Source: Bacillus sp. 1780r2a1
GTDB taxonomy: Bacteria > Bacillota > Bacilli > Bacillales > Bacillaceae_H
Reading direction: 5' to 3'
NCBI GenBank assembly: GCA_024134725.1
Contig: CP099863.1
Location: forward strand, 3,531,258 to 3,595,257
Length of the DNA: 64,000 bases
Translations under genes and position numbers: made by a program
The notes under the pieces: model-generated
Seen by the model: only the letters and a program-made list of their open reading frames with translations
Databases searched by the model: none
What the model was told of the DNA's origin: nothing
Part shown: positions 9,392 through 18,952 of the stretch, piece by piece
Numbering within the stretch: the first letter of the stretch is position 1
Layout: the number at the start of each line of letters is the position of its first letter

Positions 9392-9904
9392 TTAATACGT
9401 CATTAATGTAAATACGTCATATCCTTCTAGCTTTTCGCGTCCATCTAAATATGACAATTCAATAAGGAACGCAATCCCAGCAACTACTCCACCTAGTTCT
9501 TCAACCAGTTTAATTGTTGCTTCAATTGTTCCACCTGTCGCTAATAAGTCGTCTGTAATTAATACACGTTGCCCTGGCTTAATTGCATCTTTATGGATTG
9601 TTAATACGTCTTTTCCATATTCTAAGCCATAATCAACTTTAATTACCTCACGAGGTAATTTACCTTCTTTACGAACCGGTGCAAAGCCTACACCTAACGC
9701 GTATGCAACCGGACAGCCAACGATAAATCCACGTGCTTCAGGTCCAACGATGATATCAATCTCTTTATCTTTTGCATACTTCATGATTTCATCTGTCGCT
9801 GCACGATACGCTTCACCATTATCCATTAATGTTGAGATATCTTTAAACTTAATACCTGGTTTTGGCCAGTCAGGTACAATTGTAATATAATCTTTAAAAT
9901 TCAT
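9392..9904 (-). CDS. apt: Adenine phosphoribosyltransferase
   Basis: A 170-residue purine salvage enzyme that joins adenine and PRPP to give AMP. The PRPP-binding signature [13 protein letters not shown] is at residues 114-126, and the adenine-side segment VGPEARGF is at 53-60. The length is the usual one. It lies 15 bases downstream of recJ, and its own terminator closes the unit. A GGAGG before the ATG supports the start. Confidence 0.97.
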   Translation of the reverse strand: MNFKDYITIVPDWPKPGIKFKDISTLMDNGEAYRAATDEIMKYAKDKEIDIIVGPEARGFIVGCPVAYALGVGFAPVRKEGKLPREVIKVDYGLEYGKDVLTIHKDAIKPGQRVLITDDLLATGGTIEATIKLVEELGGVVAGIAFLIELSYLDGREKLEGYDVFTLMTY

Positions 9905-9919
9905 TCTAATGTTGCCTCC

Positions 9920-12262
9920 TCATTCATCCGCACTTGCAAGAAGCTTCTCAAACTCACTTTTTAACTGTGCATATGAACTATAAATAAAGTTTTTGTCCAT
10001 TTCAATTTGTTGCTGTTTATTACGATAAGTCACAGACTCTATTAAATCACGTTTAGAACTATTTTTCACTAGCGAAATTAGACCATTGTTTATTGTAACA
10101 AATTCTAGTTCAAAAAACACCTGGCAGATAAAATCAATTGTATCTTTTGTCCAGCCTTTGTGAATGGCAATTTCTTCTTTATAACGGTTTAAGTCAAACG
10201 GACTTCTTTTCGCTAGCAGTCCATAAAACCACTTAAAATGCTCCCGCGTTGGAATCGTATCAAAGTAACTATCACTTTCTGTTACGAACATCGCGTAAAC
10301 TCGAGCCGGCTGTCCTTCAGCAAACAAGAGGTTTAGCCTCTGTGTTGAATCTGGTAAATCTAAAAGAACCATTTGTTTATCAGCTGACTTATATAGACTA
10401 GCCTGTTCATCTGTCGAAATCTCAACGACTTGATCCATTGGCAAAATCGCTGCATGCTTTTGAACGGTCTTTGGATTAAAAGTTACAATGTCCATTTCTT
10501 TCGTAAAAATCTCTTGAAAAAACCGTTTCATATCAAATGAATTTCGGTAATCAAATAACTGCCATTCGCTGACCGCTACATCTTCAATCATAAGCTGTGG
10601 CTTTCGCATATTATTCCATTCATTAATAGAAAGCTCACCGACTAACGATACTTTAGCTAATGGAGAAACCTCATCTAACACATGTCCTAATCCAAATCCT
10701 ACAGCGTCAATAGAGAATCCATTATCTTCTACAACAAGCTTTAAATGGTTTTTGTCACTCCCAATTTTACGCATTGATGTTGGCGTAACGTGCTCAACAA
10801 GAACTTTTGGCTTAGGGTTATGCATACCAAATGGCGCGAGTGTTTGAAGTTCTTCAATACTAGAGATTGTAACATCTTCAATTTTGCATATTGTATCAAT
10901 CGAAGTAATGGGAATGAAGTCTTGTTCGGTTAGCACTTCTTGCGCTTGTTCATTTAAGCGTTGACGCAATAGCTCAACATTTTTTGCTTCAAGCGTCATC
11001 CCTGCAGCCATTGGATGGCCTCCGAAATGTGGTAAAATATCACGACTCTTTGATAAGTTTGCAAATAAATCAAATCCAGGGATACTTCTTGCTGACCCTT
11101 TTGCTAAGCCCGTTTCGTGATCAAGACTTAACACAATGGTTGGACGATAGAATTTTTCTACCAAGCGAGAAGCTACAATTCCAACAACCCCTGCGTTCCA
11201 GCCTTCACCTTCAATAATTAAGACTGGATTCTCACTAGGCGGGTATAGACCTTCCACAGTATTGATTGCTTCTTGTGTAATTTCATTGACAATCTGTTGA
11301 CGTTCTTTATTTAAATTATCAATTTCTTTTGCTAACTCAATTGCTTCTTCATAATGAGCAGACATCAGTAAATCGACTGCTGGGTCTGCATCTTGAAGAC
11401 GACCTACAGCATTAATTCTTGGAGCAAGAGCAAATCCAATCGTGTCTTCCGTAATGTCTTCTTTCTTCACGCTGCATACTTTTAGTAGTGCTTCAATTCC
11501 AGGTCGGGTCGAACTCTTTAAATAGCGTAAACCTTTTTTTGCTATTAGTCGATTTTCTCCAACTAGCGGTACCAAATCAGCAATTGTACCAATGACAGCT
11601 AGTTCTAATAAATGCTCAGGAGCTTCACCGAGCAAAGCGTGTGCTAATTTAAATACCACCCCAACTCCAGCTAGCTCTTTAAATGGATAAACTCCACCAG
11701 GAAGCTTAGGGTGTATAATTGCATAGGCTTCTGGAAGTTCAGGGCCTGGTTCGTGGTGGTCAGTAATGATTAGGTCAAATCCCAGCTCAGCTGCTAGCTT
11801 TGCCTCTTTTACTGCTGAAATTCCAGTATCTACTGTGATGACTAAACCATACCCTTCATCACTAATTTGTCTAAATGCCTGTTCATTTGGGCCGTAGCCT
11901 TCTGTAAAACGATTGGGTATATAAAAATCAACTTGTGCTCCGAGTTGACCTAAAGCAGATAGCATAACGGACGTACTGCTTACACCATCAGCATCATAGT
12001 CCCCATATATCATAATACGTTCATTGTTTTCAATTGCTTGACGAATACGTGCAACCGTTTCTTCCATACCTTCTAAAAGAAATGGATCATGAAAAGATTC
12101 ATCCTCAATATGTAAAAACTGTGAGGCTTCTTCTACCGTTTGAATTCCTCGATTAATAAGCAGTGAAGCAACGAGAGGTGTAATATTGAGTTTCTTTGCA
12201 AATTCATCAACAAGTGGATTATCTATATGTTTTACATTCCAACGCTTCTTTGACTGTAGCAT
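9920..12262 (-). CDS. recJ: Single-stranded-DNA-specific exonuclease RecJ
   Basis: A 780-residue 5'-3' exonuclease of the DHH/DHHA1 superfamily used in recombination and repair. The metal-binding motifs are visible as DYDADG (88-93) and DHH (168-170), with DTG at 145-147. An OB-like DNA-binding region and the Firmicute-type C-terminal extension of about 200 residues follow. Gene order with apt downstream and a cation transporter upstream suggests one transcription unit. GGGGTGAG precedes the ATG. Confidence 0.96.
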   Translation of the reverse strand: MLQSKKRWNVKHIDNPLVDEFAKKLNITPLVASLLINRGIQTVEEASQFLHIEDESFHDPFLLEGMEETVARIRQAIENNERIMIYGDYDADGVSSTSVMLSALGQLGAQVDFYIPNRFTEGYGPNEQAFRQISDEGYGLVITVDTGISAVKEAKLAAELGFDLIITDHHEPGPELPEAYAIIHPKLPGGVYPFKELAGVGVVFKLAHALLGEAPEHLLELAVIGTIADLVPLVGENRLIAKKGLRYLKSSTRPGIEALLKVCSVKKEDITEDTIGFALAPRINAVGRLQDADPAVDLLMSAHYEEAIELAKEIDNLNKERQQIVNEITQEAINTVEGLYPPSENPVLIIEGEGWNAGVVGIVASRLVEKFYRPTIVLSLDHETGLAKGSARSIPGFDLFANLSKSRDILPHFGGHPMAAGMTLEAKNVELLRQRLNEQAQEVLTEQDFIPITSIDTICKIEDVTISSIEELQTLAPFGMHNPKPKVLVEHVTPTSMRKIGSDKNHLKLVVEDNGFSIDAVGFGLGHVLDEVSPLAKVSLVGELSINEWNNMRKPQLMIEDVAVSEWQLFDYRNSFDMKRFFQEIFTKEMDIVTFNPKTVQKHAAILPMDQVVEISTDEQASLYKSADKQMVLLDLPDSTQRLNLLFAEGQPARVYAMFVTESDSYFDTIPTREHFKWFYGLLAKRSPFDLNRYKEEIAIHKGWTKDTIDFICQVFFELEFVTINNGLISLVKNSSKRDLIESVTYRNKQQQIEMDKNFIYSSYAQLKSEFEKLLASADE

Positions 12263-12333
12263 ATCTCATCTCACCCCTTAACCCACATAATTATACTAAA
12301 GGCAGTCCAAAGGGGCAATGAGTGAGCTTAATC

Positions 12334-13227
12334 TTAACTTTCTGAATATGGATTAATATGAACAAATACACCTTGAATATTCGGTTCTTCCAGTAGCTGC
12401 TCTTTGACTACTTTTCCAATCTGATGACCTTCTTCTACCGTAATAAACGGATCGACTGAAATGCGCAAATCAACAATAGCATAGTAACCATGCTCCCTTG
12501 CATGAAGGGTATCAATTCGTTCAACACCTTCAACACCTAACACTATTTCTTTTAAATGTGCAGTATCTTCCTCATGAAGAACATGATCCAACGTATTGTG
12601 AAAAGCTTCTGCCCCTAGTGTCCAAGCTGTTTTTAAAACAAGTACAGAAACAATTAATCCTGCTAGGGGGTCCGCATATACTAACCACTCTATTCCAATT
12701 TTATCACCAATAAGAGAAGACCCAATACCTACAAGCGCTGCAAAGGAAGAGAAGACGTCCACACGATGATCATGTGCGTTGATCATAACAGCGTCACTTT
12801 TTATTTTCTTTCCAATACGATATGTGTATCGATACAATCCTTCTTTAATGATGATAGCCGTAACTAGAGCATAAATAGCAAAAATTTTAGGTGGCTCTAT
12901 TGGATTAAAGAATGCTTGGAAAGATGAAGTTAAAATTTCAATCCCTACAATGGCTAAAAGAACGGCTACGATAATAGCAGCGATTGATTCAGCTTTTCCG
13001 TGTCCATAAGGGTGGTCTTCATCAGGTGGCTGCTTTGCAATTTTCACACCAATAAAAACCACAAGTGAGCCGGCAACATCTGAAACGGAATTTGCTGCAT
13101 CCGCTATGAGTGCTCGACTGTTTGCCATGACGCCTACAACTGATTTCATGATGGCCAAGACAATATTACCAACCATTCCTACCACTGCTGCAGTTTGCGC
13201 TTCTTTAAATCGCTTTTCATTGTCCAC
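12334..13227 (-). CDS. Cation diffusion facilitator family transporter
   Basis: A 297-residue metal/proton antiporter of the CDF family, with about six membrane segments (roughly residues 12-215) and a cytosolic C-terminal domain (about 216-297) that mediates dimerisation. The transport site reads N46-x3-D50 in TM2 and D153-x3-D157 in TM5 (NAHDHRVD). Zinc-type YiiP has D-x3-D and H-x3-D. The absence of the histidine hints at manganese or iron rather than zinc, but that is inference. PPDEDHPYGHG is the conserved TM2-TM3 segment. It lies 71 bases upstream of recJ on the same strand. Confidence 0.88.
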   Translation of the reverse strand: MDNEKRFKEAQTAAVVGMVGNIVLAIMKSVVGVMANSRALIADAANSVSDVAGSLVVFIGVKIAKQPPDEDHPYGHGKAESIAAIIVAVLLAIVGIEILTSSFQAFFNPIEPPKIFAIYALVTAIIIKEGLYRYTYRIGKKIKSDAVMINAHDHRVDVFSSFAALVGIGSSLIGDKIGIEWLVYADPLAGLIVSVLVLKTAWTLGAEAFHNTLDHVLHEEDTAHLKEIVLGVEGVERIDTLHAREHGYYAIVDLRISVDPFITVEEGHQIGKVVKEQLLEEPNIQGVFVHINPYSES

Positions 13228-13323
13228 TTTTCCACACCCTTTCTAGAAAGCAGTATTCATTAGCGTTCCCAAAATTCTCTTTTGCTACTAAGCTTATGAT
13301 ATGAATTGAAAGAGAAGACACAG

Positions 13324-13355
13324 AAAAAGTGCACGGGTTATTCCGTGCACTTTTT
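13324..13355 (-). terminator. Terminator of secDF
   Basis: A perfect 13-bp stem AAAAAGTGCACGG (13324-13336) with CCGTGCACTTTTT (13343-13355), directly after the secDF stop codon; symmetrical enough to work in both directions. Confidence 0.85.
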
Positions 13356-13362
13356 CATTAAT

Positions 13363-15597
13363 TTATTCCGTTTCGTTTTCAACAACTTTCTTACGTTCTA
13401 GCTGTTTTCCTTTCCACACAAGCCACAGCTGAGCGGCAATGAAAATCGATGAGTACGTACCTGCAATTAATCCTATTAGTAAAGCGATAGAGAAGTTTAA
13501 AATTGAGTCACTTCCAAATAGTAATAACGCTACTACAGCAAGGGTAACCGTAATAATCGTATTTAAAGATCGAGTTAGCGTCTCACGCAAACTTAAGTTC
13601 ACGATAAACTTTAAATCTTCAAACGTTTTTGATTTAAACTTCTTCATGTTCTCTCGAATGCGGTCAAACGTTACAATCGTATCATTTATTGAGTAACCAA
13701 CGATTGTTAAAATTGCGGCTATAAATGTCAAATCAACTTCAAGACGAGTCAAGCTAAAGAACGCAATGATGAAAAAGGCATCATGTAGTAAAGCTACAAT
13801 AGCTGCTAATCCCATGTACAGCTCAAATCGGAACCCTACATAAATAATAATTCCAATGGAAGCAATTAATACAGCAATCATTGCATTTCGTGCTAGCTCT
13901 TTTCCGACAGTCGGAGAAACCGTACTTACGTTAGGTTCTGAGCCATACTTTTCGCCGAAGTAATCCTTTAAATCAGCAATTTCTTTTTGTGAAAGTACAC
14001 CTACAAAGCTGGCAACTCCCGTCTTTTTATCATCACCTGTGATAATCACATCGTCTGAGTCTAATCCAATTGAAGACATGTCCTTTTCTACCTGCTCTTG
14101 AGTTAAAGCTTTATCACTTGCCACTTCTACTCGGGTTCCACTTGCAAAATCAATTCCTAGGTTCAGCTTGAATACTAGAACAGCAACAATTCCTGCAATT
14201 ACAAGTGCGCTAGAGAAAGCGAAGAAGCGCTTGCGGTTTTTAACAAAGTCAAAACGGTCCCAAGCAGTTGGTAAAACCGTTTGCCCATCGTCTTTGCTTA
14301 AATCATGAATTTCAGATTTTTTCACACCAAACAAATGAGGCTTTTTATTTAACCAGCGGCTGTTAATAAGAAGTGCCAATAGCAATCTTGTTCCATACAC
14401 AGCCGTCACAAAGCTTAGTACAATTCCAATCATTAACGTTGTCGCAAATCCTTGAACAGAACTTGTTCCATAGATAAACAGCACCACAGCAGCTAACATT
14501 GTTGTTAAGTTTGCATCAAAAATTGTTGCAATGGAACGGCGATTCCCCGCTTTAAAAGCAGACATAACGGAACGACCTGTTCTTAATTCATCTTTAATTC
14601 GCTCGTATGTAATGATATTAGCATCCACTGCCATACCTACTCCAAGAATAAGTGCAGCAATACCTGGAAGCGTAAGCACAACGTGCATAAGGTCAAACAC
14701 TAAAAGGTTTAAATACAAATAAAAACTCAGCGTAATAACTGCAATAATACCTGGTAAGCGATAGAATGCAATCATAAAAATAAAGATTGCAGCAATTCCA
14801 ATCGCTCCTGCAAAAACAGTCATATCAAGAGCTTTTTCACCAAACTGAGCACCGACAGACGTTGAATAAATCTCATCTAATTTAACTGGCAAAGAGCCTG
14901 CATTTAATAGCTCTGATAGTTCTGTAGCACTTTTAACTGTAAAGTTGCCACCTGTAATCGATACTTCTTTTTGAGAGAAAACTTGATTCACAGTTGCAGC
15001 GGATAAAAACTTAGGATCTTGCTTAGCTGCTTCTGCCTTATAAGAATCTTTTCCTTCCTCAAAGTCTAACCAAATAACCAATAAGTTGTTCGGTGCCATA
15101 TCTAGCACTTTTTTTGTTACTTCTTTAAACTTATCAGCATCTTTTAGCTTTAACGAAACACTCGGCTGATTGTTTTCATCAAACGACTGCTTGGCACCAT
15201 TTTGAGCAAGATCAGAACCATCCATCAATATATTGTCATTTACATCACGGAAGGTTAAATTTGCTTCAGTTGATAATAACTCACGAGCTTGTGACTGATC
15301 GGTAACACCAGCAAGCTGTACGCGAATGCGATTATCTCCTTCAATTTGAATACTAGGCTCGCTTACACCGAGCACATTCACACGCTGATTCAACGCTTCA
15401 ACTGTGCTTTTAAGTGCACTGTTGTCGATGACATCGCCCTTCTTAGCAGGTTTTACATCATATAAAATCTCAAACCCACCTTGAAGATCGAGGCCAAGCT
15501 TAATATCTTTCGCAATACCTGTAACCGTTGTTCCGATTGTACCAAATATTAAAAGTACTAAGAGGAAAAAGGTAACGATACGTCCTCTTTTAACCAT
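13363..15597 (-). CDS. secDF: Fused protein translocase subunit SecDF
   Basis: A 744-residue membrane protein that uses proton motive force to help SecYEG complete protein export. SecD and SecF are fused into one chain, as in Bacillus. The SecD half (about 1-430) shows the N-terminal TM, the large periplasmic P1 region starting LGLDLQGG, and TM4 with GMAVDANIITYERIKDE carrying the conserved Asp. The SecF half starts near residue 450 and has its own LNLGIDFASG and GYSINDTIVTFDRIRE. Twelve membrane segments are expected. A monocistronic unit with a terminator at its 3' end. Confidence 0.97.
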   Translation of the reverse strand: MVKRGRIVTFFLLVLLIFGTIGTTVTGIAKDIKLGLDLQGGFEILYDVKPAKKGDVIDNSALKSTVEALNQRVNVLGVSEPSIQIEGDNRIRVQLAGVTDQSQARELLSTEANLTFRDVNDNILMDGSDLAQNGAKQSFDENNQPSVSLKLKDADKFKEVTKKVLDMAPNNLLVIWLDFEEGKDSYKAEAAKQDPKFLSAATVNQVFSQKEVSITGGNFTVKSATELSELLNAGSLPVKLDEIYSTSVGAQFGEKALDMTVFAGAIGIAAIFIFMIAFYRLPGIIAVITLSFYLYLNLLVFDLMHVVLTLPGIAALILGVGMAVDANIITYERIKDELRTGRSVMSAFKAGNRRSIATIFDANLTTMLAAVVLFIYGTSSVQGFATTLMIGIVLSFVTAVYGTRLLLALLINSRWLNKKPHLFGVKKSEIHDLSKDDGQTVLPTAWDRFDFVKNRKRFFAFSSALVIAGIVAVLVFKLNLGIDFASGTRVEVASDKALTQEQVEKDMSSIGLDSDDVIITGDDKKTGVASFVGVLSQKEIADLKDYFGEKYGSEPNVSTVSPTVGKELARNAMIAVLIASIGIIIYVGFRFELYMGLAAIVALLHDAFFIIAFFSLTRLEVDLTFIAAILTIVGYSINDTIVTFDRIRENMKKFKSKTFEDLKFIVNLSLRETLTRSLNTIITVTLAVVALLLFGSDSILNFSIALLIGLIAGTYSSIFIAAQLWLVWKGKQLERKKVVENETE

Positions 15598-15711
15598 CGA
15601 TAAGAAATCCTCCTTCTTATGTAAAACACATGAGCTAATCGCTGTAAAATACCAACTTAATTATCTTCGATAACTAGGGGGTCTGTCAAATGACGAACCA
15701 TAAAATTTGCA

Positions 15712-16005
15712 TTACTTTAATAATTCTTTCCAATCCTCATTGTCACTAACTGTTTCGAACATATTGGATTTATAAGATTCAATTGTTACATAGCTCATTA
15801 CATCAGTAATCTTAACAGTCAACACGTCACTGACAACCTGATGCAACGAAAATTCTTGACGCTTTTTCCACTTCTTTTGGTTCAAATACGCCCACAGCTC
15901 CACTTCCGTTACGTCTTCGTAACCAATTAAATGAAATTCTTCTAACTTACTCTCAATTACCGGTTGAATGATAGCTTTTTGCTCATCTGATATTATCGAG
16001 TTCAT
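15712..16005 (-). CDS. comN: Post-transcriptional regulator ComN (YrzD)
   Basis: A 97-residue soluble protein of the ComN family. In B. subtilis ComN promotes accumulation of comE operon mRNA and is brought to division sites by DivIVA. The start is ATG 16005 (MNSIISDEQKA), chosen because AAAGGAG lies nine bases upstream; the open frame extends further up without a ribosome site. Length and position between secDF and spoVB match B. subtilis yrzD. Divergent from spoVB; the shared intergenic region carries an inverted repeat (16082-16134). Confidence 0.85.
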   Translation of the reverse strand: MNSIISDEQKAIIQPVIESKLEEFHLIGYEDVTEVELWAYLNQKKWKKRQEFSLHQVVSDVLTVKITDVMSYVTIESYKSNMFETVSDNEDWKELLK

Positions 16006-16081
16006 ATTCACGGCTCCTTTTTTCACACGCATGCAAAATATATAAGCAAGCTCTCTGTTATTTCTTTGATTCCTTGTCATG

Positions 16082-16134
16082 CTTGGACACATCCCCTGCA
16101 TATATTGGATTACGTCAATTATAATTTGTCCAAG
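16082..16134. promoter_or_regulatory. Inverted repeat in the comN-spoVB divergent region
   Basis: CTTGGACA (16082-16089) and TGTCCAAG (16127-16134) form an 8-bp perfect inverted repeat separated by 37 bases. The spacer contains GCATATATT, resembling a sigma-E -35, and an AT-rich segment ATAATT upstream of the spoVB ribosome site. It could be an operator, a loop-forming element or chance. No protein can be assigned. Confidence 0.35.
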
Positions 16135-16150
16135 AAGGCAGTGAGGATCT

Positions 16151-17701
16151 ATGTCTAAATTTTTGCAAGGTACTATTATTTTAATTATAGCTGGATTGAT
16201 TACAAGAGTTCTGGGATTTATTAACCGCGTTGTTATTGCAAGAATGATCGGAAACGAAGGTGTCGGTCTTTACATGATGGCTGTTCCAACTCTTGTACTC
16301 GTTATTACGTTAACTCAGTTAGGATTACCTGTTGCTATTTCAAAGCTTGTTGCTGAAGCACAAGCGCTTGGTGACAAACGCAAAATCAAAAAAATTCTGG
16401 TTGTTTCTTTAAGCATTACGTGTACGTTGAGTTTTATATTTACGCTTAGTTTAATAGTATTCGCTCCTATTATTGCAAAAACCTTTTTTACAGATGAGCG
16501 TACCTTATATCCACTATTAGCGATTATTCCTGTCATTCCAATTATCGCTATTTCATCGGTTATCCGCGGCTATTTTCAAGGCCTTCAACAAATGAAACCC
16601 GCTGCTTATTCGCAGGTCATTGAACAAGTCGTTCGTATCACTTTAATCGCTGTATGCACAAAGGCGTTCTTACCTTATGGAATTGAATACGCCGCTGCTG
16701 GCGCTATGCTCTCTTCTGTATTTGGAGAATTAGCATCTTTATTTTATATGTTCTATATGTTTAAGCGAAAAAAGAAGTTAACCGTCCGGCGTAACTTTTT
16801 TCAATCCCTGCGTGATGGCAAAGATACCTTTTATGATTTAATGCGCATTGCTGTTCCCACTACAGGAAGTCGTATGATTGGCTCAGTTTCTTGGTTTTTA
16901 GAGCCAATTGTTGTAGCCAAAAGCTTGGCAATTGCCGGCGTAGCAACCACCATCGCCACTCAACAGTACGGCGAACTAACAGGCTTTGCACTTCCATTAT
17001 TAATGTTACCGTCCTTTATTACCGTTTCTCTTTCAACAGCACTAGTCCCAGCTATCAGTGAATCTTATGCAAAGAATCAGATGAAACAAATTCAGTATAG
17101 ACTTCATCAAGCATTGCGCCTTTCCTTTATAACAGGTGGCCTTGCCGTTGTTGTATTATACGTATTTGCCAACCCTGTAATGGAATTGATGTATGGATCA
17201 GATAAAGCAGCTATTTTTGTTAAAGTAATGGCACCATTTTTTATTTTTTCTTACTTTCAAGGACCCCTACAGGCCGCCTTACAAGCTTTAGACCTAGCCA
17301 AAGCTGCAATGATTAACAGCTTCATTGGTGCAGCTGTGAAGACTGCACTGATTTTCTTGTTAGCTTCTCAACCTACTCTTGGTATTATGGGTGCCGGACT
17401 TTCTATTGTAGTTGGCACTATGCTCGTTACTCTTCTTCATTTATCAACTGTTATGAAACAAATTATGTATAAACTACAAATCATGGATTATGTAAAAAGC
17501 TTTATCGTCATGTTAGCTGCTGGATGGGTTGGACAGTATGCCTTTACACACTTATTCTCCAACCTTCCACTTGTACTACAAACGTTGGTCTCCATAGCAG
17601 TTACGAGCCTTTTATACGTTATTCTTTTATTGCTATTCAAGCTTGTTACGAAAGAAGAACTTCACCGTTTTTCAATTTTACGGCTATTTAAAAAGAAATA
17701 A
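16151..17701 (+). CDS. spoVB: Stage V sporulation protein B, MOP-type flippase
   Basis: A 516-residue polytopic membrane protein of the MATE/MOP exporter superfamily, with about 14 hydrophobic segments spread over its full length. In B. subtilis spoVB is needed for spore cortex synthesis in the mother cell. The family includes lipid II flippases such as MurJ/Amj analogues and O-antigen translocases. The N-terminal signature FLQGTIILIIAGLITRVLG and the central RGYFQGLQQMKP are typical. GTGAGGA precedes the ATG. Convergent with yrbG and sharing its terminator. Confidence 0.94.
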   Translation: MSKFLQGTIILIIAGLITRVLGFINRVVIARMIGNEGVGLYMMAVPTLVLVITLTQLGLPVAISKLVAEAQALGDKRKIKKILVVSLSITCTLSFIFTLSLIVFAPIIAKTFFTDERTLYPLLAIIPVIPIIAISSVIRGYFQGLQQMKPAAYSQVIEQVVRITLIAVCTKAFLPYGIEYAAAGAMLSSVFGELASLFYMFYMFKRKKKLTVRRNFFQSLRDGKDTFYDLMRIAVPTTGSRMIGSVSWFLEPIVVAKSLAIAGVATTIATQQYGELTGFALPLLMLPSFITVSLSTALVPAISESYAKNQMKQIQYRLHQALRLSFITGGLAVVVLYVFANPVMELMYGSDKAAIFVKVMAPFFIFSYFQGPLQAALQALDLAKAAMINSFIGAAVKTALIFLLASQPTLGIMGAGLSIVVGTMLVTLLHLSTVMKQIMYKLQIMDYVKSFIVMLAAGWVGQYAFTHLFSNLPLVLQTLVSIAVTSLLYVILLLLFKLVTKEELHRFSILRLFKKK

Positions 17702-17731
17702 AGAAGATGAGCAACTACGCTCATCTTCTTT
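17700..17731. terminator. Shared terminator of spoVB and yrbG
   Basis: AAAGAAGATGAGC (17700-17712) pairs perfectly with GCTCATCTTCTTT (17719-17731). The hairpin overlaps the stop codons of both convergent genes, so it serves either direction. Confidence 0.8.
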
Positions 17732-18389
17732 ATTTCGGTTCATCTACTTTATCCACAAAAAAGGTTCCATTATTGTAGGTGCAATATGAAATATTCTTTA
17801 TTTCTTCATAACCTAGCTTTTTTAACTCTTGGCGAAGCCATAGCTTTGTACGGTTATCCAGTGCCAAATGCTCTTCTTGAACTACACCATCAATAATGTA
17901 AGGTAAATTTAGGCTTTCTTTTCCAGAAGAAGCAGTGTTATTCTTTTTTTCAAAAACGGATAGCTTGCCAGAAGGTTCTAAAATAGCAAATTCAACGTCA
18001 GCAATATCCTTCACATTTTTATCGCGAAGCTGCATGAGTAAATCATTAAAGTTATAGCGTTGCTTTTGCATTTCCCTTTCACGAATTTCGCCATTTTGAA
18101 TAATCACCGTCGGCTGACCGTCTAAGAAATTGCGCATGCGATTACTTTTAAGTGACCAAAGCGCTAACCCAATCTGAATTACCAGTAAAGTAACCATCGG
18201 CACTAAGCTATGATGCAATGGATCATTTGTATTCTCAATTGCCATCACCGCTAGCTCTGCTAGCATGATAAATACGACAAGGTCTAAAATACTGAGCTCA
18301 CCGATTTCACGCTTCCCCATTAGCCTAAAGATGACTAATACGATAAGATACAACAAAATAGTACGAAATACCATTGTTACGATCTCCAT
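17730..18389 (-). CDS. yrbG: DUF421/YetF-type membrane protein YrbG
   Basis: A 219-residue protein with three N-terminal membrane segments (about residues 3-25, 35-52, 58-78) and a soluble DUF421 domain from about 85. The domain carries the family segments GQPTVIIQNGEI, FNDLLMQLRDKNV and FAILEPSGKLSV. Members include YetF, YkjA and YrbG; they are abundant in sporeformers and some are linked to germination or spore membranes, with no settled biochemical role. Start chosen at ATG 18389 (MEIVTMVF) because GGAGG lies directly upstream. Length matches B. subtilis YrbG. Confidence 0.88.
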   Translation of the reverse strand: MEIVTMVFRTILLYLIVLVIFRLMGKREIGELSILDLVVFIMLAELAVMAIENTNDPLHHSLVPMVTLLVIQIGLALWSLKSNRMRNFLDGQPTVIIQNGEIREREMQKQRYNFNDLLMQLRDKNVKDIADVEFAILEPSGKLSVFEKKNNTASSGKESLNLPYIIDGVVQEEHLALDNRTKLWLRQELKKLGYEEIKNISYCTYNNGTFFVDKVDEPK

Positions 18390-18532
18390 ATAAAAACCTC
18401 CGTACTTTGACATTCCTGACTAGTTTTCGTTTAAACAAAGGAAAATAGACGAACTTTTTTGCGTCTATTTCTTCCATTTTGTGAATATGCTCGTACTAAG
18501 GGTGGAGTTTGACATATAAGGGGGTTTTCGTA

Positions 18533-18916
18533 ATGGAAGCAAAAAGAATGAGCAGCGCTGTCTTTTTTGGCGTAATGATTATCTTTATTATTGGTTTTAT
18601 CATCAGCCTTTTGTTAGCACTTTTGTTAAAGTTTTCGTCTGTTACTGAGCAGGCTTTGCAACTGTGGATTGCTATTTTGTCCTTTTTGGCAGTCTTTATT
18701 GGCGGGTTTATGTCAGGTGGAAAAAGTGGCTCAAAGGGTTGGATGATTGGTGGAGCAACGGGTCTTATCTACTCTGTTCTTATGCTTATGCTACAGTTTC
18801 TTGGATATAACGAGCTCTTTTCGGCTCAGCAGCTCCTATTCCACGGTGGCTTTTTACTAGTAGCTATGCTTGGTGGTGTGATTGGAGTCAACTTATCAGG
18901 TTCTAAAACAGCATAA
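18533..18916 (+). CDS. yrzE: TIGR04086-type membrane protein YrzE
   Basis: A 127-residue, very hydrophobic protein with four predicted membrane segments (about residues 11-30, 42-60, 68-88, 98-118) and glycine-rich turns (GGFMSGGKSG, MIGGATG). It matches the TIGR04086 family of small Bacillales membrane proteins, of unknown function. B. subtilis yrzE occupies the same place beside yajC/yrbF. Start chosen at ATG 18533, eight bases after AAGGGGG; a TTG at 18509 in the same frame with GGTGGAG upstream is the alternative. Confidence 0.8.
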   Translation: MEAKRMSSAVFFGVMIIFIIGFIISLLLALLLKFSSVTEQALQLWIAILSFLAVFIGGFMSGGKSGSKGWMIGGATGLIYSVLMLMLQFLGYNELFSAQQLLFHGGFLLVAMLGGVIGVNLSGSKTA

Positions 18917-18947
18917 AAAAGCTCCTACAGCAATGTAGGAGCTTTTT
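18916..18947. terminator. Bidirectional terminator between yrzE and yajC
   Basis: A perfect stem AAAAAGCTCCTACA (18916-18929) with TGTAGGAGCTTTTT (18934-18947) and a four-base loop, between the convergent yrzE and yajC genes. Confidence 0.88.
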
Positions 18948-18952
18948 CTATA

